Source: Ciona intestinalis
Taxonomy: Eukaryota > Chordata > Ascidiacea > Phlebobranchia > Cionidae
Reading direction: 5' to 3'
DNA length: 64,000 nucleotides
Assembly: GCF_000224145.3 (NCBI RefSeq)
Contig: NC_020166.2
Span: 1,778,976-1,842,975, forward strand
Within the stretch, counting starts at the first letter, position 1; every line of letters starts with the position of its first letter. Both the position numbers and the translations under genes were made by a program. The notes beneath the pieces were generated by a model that saw only the letters and a program-made list of their open reading frames with translations, was not told the DNA's origin and made no database searches. Shown here piece by piece: positions 56,201 through 64,000 of the stretch.

Positions 56201-56251
56201 GTATTTTCTGTGATATGTGATGGATCATTACTTAGGTCTCCTGTTTTATGA
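32208..56251 (+). CDS. CACNA2D: Voltage-gated calcium channel alpha-2/delta subunit (closest to alpha-2/delta-3/4)
   Basis: This extracellular, membrane-anchored auxiliary subunit promotes surface trafficking of CaV channels. Exons: 32208-32326, 32410-32494, 32865-32987, 33256-33370, 33539-33655, 34758-34959, 35657-35807, 43763-43837, 44429-44518, 45472-45588, 45658-45792, 46415-46510, 47402-47532, 48235-48357, 49347-49467, 49807-49977, 50503-50710, 50805-50904, 51876-51983, 52419-52573, 52911-52999, 53286-53354, 53568-53729, 53969-54021, 54217-54309, 54757-54858, 55081-55309, 56033-56251. The sum is 3,558 nt (1,185 aa) and all phases agree. In order: a hydrophobic signal sequence, a VWA_N region (SLKWQYFGSTEGYIRVYPG), a VWA domain with intact MIDAS (LLDRSGSM at about residue 270, later LITDGAPD), Cache-like repeats (LGIMATDVPISDM), and the delta region ending in a hydrophobic segment (IHMVVIAVFSVI) for a TM or GPI anchor. 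Where alpha-2/delta-1/2 have RRR, this has CRTRLWY, like the type 3 CRNRKWY. Confidence 0.95.
32557..32640 (+). repeat. Dispersed repeat, CCACCCATATAGAATAGAAT family
   Basis: GGTCAAATCTGTACCCTAAA, CCAGGGTCCTCGACAAAGAC and CCACCCATATAGAATAGAAT. Confidence 0.6.
33045..33235 (+). repeat. Diverged relatives of the 71-bp intronic repeat
   Basis: Units of the form CGACAGTGGGTATGAGGTGC, then AGCACGAGGTGTATGAATAC and ACAGTGAGCATGAAGTACAT. They resemble the tandem array in creatine kinase intron 9 but are more worn. Confidence 0.55.
34453..34690 (+). mobile_element. MITE copy, GTGGGGTAAGA subfamily, expanded
   Basis: TTTAGTAATGTGGGGTAAGA to CCACCTCATTCTAACCTATT. The centre is longer than usual and diverged. 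Confidence 0.6.
35245..35340 (+). repeat. Copy of the 71-bp-type repeat
   Basis: ATGAATACATCATGTGTGTC, TGGTGTATATATAAAGAG and TTTTACAACTCGACAGTGA match the creatine kinase intron 9 unit. Confidence 0.5.
35375..35615 (+). repeat. SINE lacking part of its head
   Basis: GGCTTATCGCTACCACCACT, GTGTCTTTGGGCAAGACACT, GGGCACGAGGTGTATGAAAC and AGAACACCCGTGATAAACGA. Confidence 0.78.
36200..36374 (+). mobile_element. MITE copy downstream of the nested gene
   Basis: TATAGTAGGGTGGGGAAAGA to CCCATCTTCCTTCGCCCGAC. GATCTATGGTAGTCGTGAGG lies inside. Confidence 0.9.
36509..36514 (-). promoter_or_regulatory. Poly(A) signal candidate of the nested gene
   Basis: The reverse strand reads AATAAA about 105 nt past the stop codon. 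Confidence 0.5.
36620..41686 (-). CDS. Secreted pseudo-serine-protease fused to leucine-rich repeats (nested gene)
   Basis: I know no named orthologue. Exons in transcript order: 41686-41083, 39427-38773, 38433-38285, 37725-37607, 37282-36620. They total 2,190 nt (729 aa), all phases agree, and all introns are GT-AG. The start may instead be Met6 or Met8, which gives a cleaner signal peptide (MQRWCVFVVLLHYTSA). A Cys-rich stretch (about 35-112) is followed by a chymotrypsin-fold domain: CLGFL for CGGSL, VVTAASC for TAAHC (catalytic His to Ser, about 148), DIAVIKL with the Asp kept (about 229), VNGSPV for GDSGGP (Ser to Asn, about 314), and a terminal helix like that of trypsins. It therefore looks catalytically dead. 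After a second Cys-rich linker come about eight 24-residue LRRs (for example LLSLNLANNRLHYIPRRVF) to the C-terminus, with no TM segment. A secreted binding or immune-type protein is inferred. Diagnostic splice: exon 3 is required to keep frame. Confidence 0.82.
37370..37525 (-). repeat. SINE tail in the nested gene's intron 4
   Basis: The reverse complement contains CCCAGTGGTCACTAATGGGT, GTCTAAATTGTCAGCC and CAATCACCCACAAAC, with the orientation of the nested gene. Confidence 0.7.
37961..38156 (-). mobile_element. MITE copy in the nested gene's intron 3
   Basis: TTAGTAAGGCGGAGAAGATG to CATCTTACCCCGTAGTACTA. The interior is inverse (CATGTGGTAGTAAACAAAGA). Confidence 0.88.
38572..38754 (+). 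mobile_element. MITE copy 18 bp from the exon 2 donor of the nested gene
   Basis: CAGTAAGATGGTACAGTTTT (worn left end) to CATCTTCCCCACCCAACTAT. ACCTGATCGTGTCTTGAAAA and GTAGCGAGGATGCGGTTTTA lie inside. Confidence 0.85.
39835..40015 (+). repeat. SINE, shortened
   Basis: GTGATACTGGGTCCGATGCT, TGCTACCATTTTGAGCG, TCTTGGGCAAGACACTTATT, then a tail GTCGTTGTCCACCATGCGAG. Confidence 0.65.
40905..40975 (+). repeat. Dispersed repeat, CATATAGAAT family
   Basis: GGCTTAAATCCCAGATCCCA and ACCCCAATCATATAGAATCT. It lies in intron 1 of the nested gene. Confidence 0.5.
42575..42755 (+). repeat. SINE 3' part
   Basis: GGTCACTAATGGGATATTTA, CAATCGCCCACAAAGTTACA, ATAACGACGGTCGTTTTCCA and AAAGCAAGTTACATGCATTC. 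Confidence 0.75.
43003..43172 (-). mobile_element. Degraded MITE
   Basis: TTTTATTCTCTAACGTCATT, TGTAACCGTATTCCTACGAC and GTTGTTAATTGTTAAAACAC keep the internal order of the family, but both termini are worn. Confidence 0.6.
44005..44114 (+). mobile_element. MITE right half
   Basis: GGGTCGTGAAGGTATGGTTA, AATTTACTACTTGTTACGAT and CTTTCCCCAACCCGCTATAT. Confidence 0.6.
44690..44760 (+). repeat. Dispersed repeat fragment, GGTAATGGCCCAAATCTG family
   Basis: GGGTAATGGCCCAAATCTGC and GGGCCTTGACAAGGACCTG. Confidence 0.5.
45087..45163 (-). mobile_element. MITE half
   Basis: TGTTAATTGTTTAAAACAAG, ATCAGGATATTATGTGCTAA and AGGTGTCCCATCTTACCCCC, ending at TACTATA. Confidence 0.75.
45291..45470 (+). other. 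G-depleted, C/A/T tract before alpha-2/delta exon 10
   Basis: Only about 7 G in 180 nt on the plus strand, with repeated runs such as AACCCCCAATAG and TAACCCCCAAAC. It ends at the acceptor CCCTTCCAG of exon 10. Confidence 0.85.
45898..46095 (+). mobile_element. MITE copy, diverged left end
   Basis: TATAATGTAGGGAAATATGG to CATCTTACCCCACCCTACTA. CTTGGTCGTGTTTCGAACAA and AATTTACTACCAATGCGACG lie inside. Confidence 0.82.
46960..47055 (+). repeat. Dispersed repeat, CCTCACCCATATAG family
   Basis: CTGGCATAAATCCACGATCC and GGCCCTCACCCATATAGTAT. A second worn copy follows at about 47060-47130. Confidence 0.55.
47878..48172 (-). repeat. tRNA-derived SINE, near full length, antisense to alpha-2/delta
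   Basis: On the minus strand: head GTGGCACAATGGCTGGAGAC, B-box-like GGGTTCAAGTT, TGAGCAAGACCCTTAATG, GTCTAAATTGTCAGTCATAC, and tail GTAAGCGGGCTCGATGAGTA then AGATAAAGCGGGTTACATTC. It lies about 60 bp before exon 14. Confidence 0.82.
48413..48604 (+). mobile_element. MITE copy, intact ends
   Basis: TATAGTAGGGTGAGGAAAGA to CTTCCCCACCCTACTATATA. It lies 55 bp after exon 14. Confidence 0.92.
48675..48765 (+). mobile_element. MITE left half, GTGGGGTAAGA subfamily
   Basis: TATAGTACTGTGGGGTAAGA then GCCATTAGCACATAATATCC. No right end was found. Confidence 0.75.
48937..49077 (-). pseudogene. Decayed coding-like fragment
   Basis: I do not recognise it. The minus strand reads LTQAALGIGKVPFVGKVQVN and then QMTEIKLQPDKSEITDGL before PAAT and a TAG. 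Upstream of a TGA the coding-like sense shifts frame (FNAPCFKFRSLKA). A frameshifted transposable element or pseudogene remnant is the simplest reading. Confidence 0.25.
49490..49612 (+). repeat. SINE tail
   Basis: GTAACTCGTATGCCGGCACA, CATGAAACAGAAAACCCATG and CAATTGTCGTTGCTCCACCA. Confidence 0.65.
50262..50400. repeat. Dispersed repeat, CCCCAGCACCTATGGTG family
   Basis: GCCTAAAGCCAGACTTGAAA, CTATTACCCCAGCACCTATG. A related copy lies at about 50038-50130. Confidence 0.45.
51610..51842 (+). repeat. SINE without its head
   Basis: CCTTGTGGGCGTATGTGTCT, GCTCCAACCCAATGGGCACT, TATATGAAACAGAACATCTG and AAAGCAAGTTACATTCATTC, ending about 34 bp before exon 19. Confidence 0.8.
52690..52900. repeat. 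Dispersed repeats, two fragments
   Basis: GGGACTAATCCAGAGTTGGA with CATTACCCCAGAACCCAACA, and GAGCCAACCCTGGCCTAAAT with CCTCACCTATATAATTT. Confidence 0.5.
53115..53205 (+). repeat. SINE tail fragment
   Basis: AATAATCACCAACAAATTTA, GGCATGAGGTGTATGCAACT and GTGTTATAACAACTGTCGC. Confidence 0.6.
53815..53945 (+). repeat. SINE tail ending about 24 bp before alpha-2/delta exon 24
   Basis: AACAATCACCCACAAAATTA, GTATATGAAACAGAACATCC, then GCGAGTATAAAGCAAGTTAT. Confidence 0.7.
54655..54745 (+). repeat. SINE tail ending about 12 bp before alpha-2/delta exon 26
   Basis: CAATGAAACAGAAACACCTG, GTGAGGGTAAACAAGTTTTC and ATTTATTCATTCATAATAAT. Confidence 0.65.
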
Positions 56252-56309
56252 TGATGTCATTATGGTAGCATTATGGAGTAATGAATATGCAACTGTGATG
56301 TCATACAGT

Positions 56310-56630
56310 GTGTTGAGGTATCAACCCATAAGTTTGAACCCAAGTACACGGTGTTGGGTATAAATTTCACCCCTTGTTCAAAGTACGGGATGTTGGGTGC
56401 AATTTCCATCTAATGTTTAACAACAGGGTGTTGGGTGTAAATTTACCCGATGTTAAAGTACAGGGTGTGGGTGTAAGTCCCACCTATCTTTTAACACATN
56501 NNNNNNNNNNNNNNNNNNNNNNNNNNNNNNNNNNNNNNNNNNNNNNNNNACAACAGNTGTTGGGTGTAAATTTTACCCGATGTTTAAAGTACAGGGTGTT
56601 GGGTGTAAGTTCCACCCTATCTTTTTACAA
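56310..56630 (+). repeat. Minisatellite with GGTGTTGGGTGTAA units, containing an assembly gap
   Basis: Half-units of about 36-40 bp alternate: one runs GGGTGTTGGGTGTAAATTTT into ACCCGATGTTTAAAGTACA, the other GGGTGTTGGGTGTAAGTTCC into ACCCTATCTTTTTACAAC. About four half-units precede and two follow the gap, so the true copy number is unknown. Confidence 0.88.
56500..56549. other. Assembly gap (50 N)
   Basis: Fifty N plus a single N at 56557. The gap sits inside the minisatellite and its length is probably arbitrary. Confidence 0.99.
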
Positions 56631-58181
56631 CATTATTAACCACCAGACAGATCACGCACTTCATGTTCCTTTTACCATGTTTTTTTTTTCATGTTAAAAC
56701 TTTATTGAATAATAAACTTATAAATTCCGTTGTACACAATTACACTTTGGGATTCTGTGTTGACTTGGCGGTATCAGACATGCTCAGGGTTTACAAGAAA
56801 CATATTTCTATGCTTACTGCAGAAGTTTTATCTGTTGATGAAAGTTGCTGTAGATTCTTGATGCTGCTACCACTGTCAGCATGTGTGCGGGATTTTGGGT
56901 TTTTTATCTTGAGGTGTTATAGCACAGATCACAGACTTGAGATATATGCCAGAGTTGGCCCATTACCCCAATATTGTATAGCCTAGGCTATGTCCATTCT
57001 GCTCAGTTAATCCAACAACAGGAGTTAAGACAGTTAAAACAGATTTGTTCAGCCATTCGCAGGGTGTAGCAACTAAAAGAAACTGGAAAATCAGTTAGGC
57101 AGTGGTCATAGGCACCAAATCTGGGGTGGCAGGGTAGATTGCCCCACCATAGAGTATTTTGCACTATATGAAACAGTGAGCATTGCAACCAAAAGTTGGA
57201 CATTATTATAGGAATACACAGGCTACCACTGCCCAACCTGTAATAAAATAATTGGCCTCTTTGACTGTACCTTGTGCAAAGTTTTTGAAAGGAAACTTGT
57301 AAACTTCCGCCTTGCATTGAAAGCTCAAGACTTCCATTGAGAAATAGAAGATAAATATATCTAAGGTCCAGATTTACCTATTGCCTAACTCAAGACCAAA
57401 TATTAATAACCATAATAATAACTTTATCTCTTTGATTATGCTATGGTAGGAAAAATTGAAAAAAAATTAAAACGAAAAGACAAGATATAGCGACAGTACA
57501 GTTGTTAAAAAACACTTTTAGTTAAAAACATATTTATATTCAATTGCAAGAAAAAGTGTTTATGTTAACTAAGTTAACCTTCTAAAGGACACAAAAATGT
57601 ATCTTTTAAGCAAAAGACGCTTCTACTTCATGGGTGAAAGCTACAGCGCAACACAACCAAGAAGGCCAAAGATTTAGGTGCCTAGTTCTTCCATTACACA
57701 AGACCTAATATAACAGGTATTTACGAAACATATTTTGTTTATCAATTTTAGCAGTGTACTATTTTATTTTTTGCCCTGCATAGGGGACCTCATTAATTAA
57801 TGTGGCAAATACAATACACATTTAGTTGTTTATTTGTAGAGAAACAGCAGTAGCTGTATTAGTGGTAAATCTTGGGTGCAAAAGCATCAGTTACCTTTTT
57901 TTTAATGTTTGGACTTTGGGTGACTGATCACTCCCCTAACTCCTAACCCTCCATATCAGTGGCGCAGTTACAAGAAAAATGCGAAACATTTTTACAACAA
58001 CCCATTGTTCTCGTCACTCCTACTTTAACAGAACGACATTTTGAGAGAACTTATCCTTTTTAACACATTTTACTGAAGAACATTCTTATAATGAAAAATA
58101 CCTTAAACTGTTCCAAACTTCCTTGGCTGCACCACTGACGCCTATGTTACACAACAGCCCACAACATACAGAAGATTGAGT

Positions 58182-58187
58182 TTTATT
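58182..58187 (-). promoter_or_regulatory. Poly(A) signal candidate of RUVBL1
   Basis: AATAAA on the minus strand, about 42 nt past the stop codon. Confidence 0.65.
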
Positions 58188-58228
58188 ATAAAAATCAACA
58201 GCATTCAACACACACTACATATCTATCA

Positions 58229-62446
<4,218 letters not shown>

Positions 62447-63805
62447 ATGGGTGTGTTAAGAATATTCTTGTTCCTGTTGTGTGTGTTGCTACCAATTAAA
62501 GCTGCTGAAACAAATTCAGGTGAGCCTGTTCTTACATATCTTTTGTATCAAGTTATTTCCAAGAGTTTAATTCTTGATGCCGTTATTGTTTTAAGCGAAT
62601 GTGTAAAACACCATACCCTTTATCGCTCCTTTGTGCTTTTTTAACCTAACAGCCATTGCTTTGACCCAGTGGTCACTAATGGCTTGTCTAAATTGTAAGC
62701 CATACAGAAAAAAACAATCACTAAAAAAGTTTCATACTATGTAACTTAAGCAGGCGTAGGGTGTATGAAACAGAACACCCATGTTATAAGGATTGTCCTT
62801 GCCCAGCCAACCGAGAATATATAATCCACATTCAACCATCCACCATAGTTTACATGACAACTTATGATGAACTTTATGCTGATGGTTTGGAAGCATACTG
62901 GAACGAAAACTGGGAAGGTTGTATCGAGAAAATGAACAAAGCTTTGGAGAACTATAAGTAGGTTGGGGGAAATTTCTTTGTGTTAGCATTTGGTATGGTG
63001 AGGTTGAGTGTATGGAGTAATTTGTAACTGACTAACTTTACCTTTGCCAAGTTTAAATCATTTACATTCTTTGTTATAGCACCGCCGGGCGGTATTTGAC
63101 GAGTCATGGGTTAGATTATTGAATGACTCGGATTTCCGTTTAACATTATTATTACATTTTACATCGTGATGTTAAAAATACATTTATGCGATAAACTTGT
63201 TTTCTTGTGACTAAAGGCCACAACAACGTGCATTTCGCCAAACTACCTGTATGATATGTATAATCTACATATTAATAACTTTTTGTTTTAACCAAGGTTC
63301 ATCCAGAGAGAAGTACAAGTTTGTTCATTAAGTTGTCGTCCCACGCATGCATCAGAGCAAGGCTCACTTGAAGTCATTCGGCAGCATGGTAAGAGTGCAT
63401 GTAAACTAATATATGGGTGTATACTACCTTTCTAAATGGAATCCGTATATATTAAGTGTCTATAAACTAGCTCAGTGGAGTATAAAAGGCAGCACCCTGT
63501 GTTGGGGTAATGGGCAAAAAAACAACAGAGAGATCTAAATGTTATCAGTCTGTGCCCTGCTTCTCCAGGTATCTGGTAACTAGATAAAAACGATAAAAAG
63601 TACCCTACAGCCCAAGGTGTGCATATTTAATATATATATATACTTTATAAAATTTATTGTAACTTCACTTTCAGCACTATGCACACACAAATGTGAAGAG
63701 AAGAAGTTTGGAAACCCTGAATCGATTCTTCGTATTTCTGATGAAGTTAAACATACATTTAAATCAATGGAACCTTATAGATATCTTCAATATGCTTATT
63801 TTAAG
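62447..63805 (+). CDS. Prolyl 3-hydroxylase / CRTAP (leprecan) family protein, N-terminal part (partial)
   Basis: P3H enzymes and CRTAP form an ER complex with cyclophilin B that modifies procollagen and acts as a chaperone. Four coding exons are visible: 62447-62519, 62849-62957, 63297-63388 and 63675-63805 (405 nt, 135 aa), phases consistent, and the gene continues past the window. There is a signal peptide (MGVLRIFLFLLCVLLPIKAA), then the family's helical repeat start (TYDELYADGLEAYWNENWEG), a first C-x3-C (CSLSC), a second C-x3-C (CTHKC) and EPYRYLQYAYFK, which corresponds to the conserved PYxYLQxAYFK. The C-terminal dioxygenase domain that separates P3H from CRTAP/SC65 would lie beyond the edge, so the subtype is open. 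The exon begins exactly at AG|ATG, so the 5' UTR is added by cis or trans splicing. Confidence 0.88.
62640..62840 (+). repeat. SINE 3' part in intron 1 of the leprecan-type gene
   Basis: TTGACCCAGTGGTCACTAAT, GGCTTGTCTAAATTGTAAGC, GGGTGTATGAAACAGAACAC and TATAATCCACATTCAACC, ending 5-10 bp before the acceptor of exon 2. Confidence 0.78.
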
Positions 63806-63834
63806 GTAAGCTATATGGTTACAGACTTTCAGTT

Positions 63835-64000
63835 ACAGGTTACATATGGTCACTTATGAGTTGTCTAAATTGTCAGCCACGCAGAAAAAACAACTAAGTT
63901 ACAACTAGTAAGCTGGCACGAGGTGTGTAAAACAAATCATCTGTGTTATAACCACTGTCATTTTCCCGTGCATCTGAGGATAAAGGCAAGGTTACATTCA
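63835..64000 (+). repeat. SINE 3' part at the window edge
   Basis: ATGAGTTGTCTAAATTGTCA, GCTGGCACGAGGTGTGTAAA, TGTGTTATAACCACTGTCAT and AAGGCAAGGTTACATTCA. Confidence 0.75.

Larger units (their letters stand above)
56252..58228. other. Convergent intergenic region and 3' UTRs of alpha-2/delta and RUVBL1
   Basis: It holds a minisatellite with an assembly gap (56310-56630), a poly(A) signal candidate AATAAA at 56711-56716 for alpha-2/delta, a dispersed-repeat fragment (about 56930-57000) and the RUVBL1 poly(A) signal. Nothing else is recognisable. Confidence 0.75.

Overview
This window looks like tunicate nuclear DNA, most probably a Ciona species. The evidence is AT-rich DNA with compact multi-exon genes, chordate-type proteins (a Kv4 channel, an alpha-2/delta subunit, a three-domain flagellar creatine kinase), candidate trans-splice acceptors just upstream of ATGs, and dense short tRNA-derived SINEs and palindromic MITEs. 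The species call is an inference. No database search was possible, so gene names rest on recognising the translated exons, and the gene models on reading-frame phase agreement at every splice junction.

Layout. (1) 1-9063, minus strand: 5' part of a Kv4/Shal potassium channel gene, a 17-codon first exon separated by an 8.2 kb repeat-filled intron from an exon coding T1 through S3, cut by the window edge. (2) 9064-12770: divergent intergenic region. (3) 12771-25981, plus: a 25-exon gene whose exons sum to 3,420 nt (1,139 aa), coding three tandem creatine kinase domains behind a myristoylation-type N-terminus. (4) 25982-32207: gene-poor, MITE-rich, with a possible relic of a GPCR C-terminal exon. 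(5) 32208-56251, plus: a 28-exon voltage-gated calcium channel alpha-2/delta gene (3,558 nt, 1,185 aa). Its 8 kb intron 7 holds, on the opposite strand, a complete 5-exon gene (36620-41686, up to 729 aa) for a secreted protein that joins a degenerate trypsin-like domain to leucine-rich repeats. (6) 56252-58228: convergent intergenic or 3' UTR DNA with a minisatellite and an assembly gap. (7) 58229-61577, minus: complete RUVBL1 (8 exons, 456 aa). (8) 62447 to the right edge, plus: first four coding exons of a prolyl 3-hydroxylase/CRTAP (leprecan) family gene, head-to-head with RUVBL1.

The genes do not form a pathway. Kv4 and alpha-2/delta are membrane excitability proteins, the creatine kinase buffers ATP probably in sperm flagella, RUVBL1 is a nuclear AAA+ ATPase and the leprecan-type protein acts on collagen in the ER. 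The most unusual items are the nested pseudoprotease-LRR gene, the patchwork of near-identical DNA between creatine kinase domains (gene conversion), the different intron positions among those domains, and SINE tails that repeatedly end just upstream of 3' splice sites.
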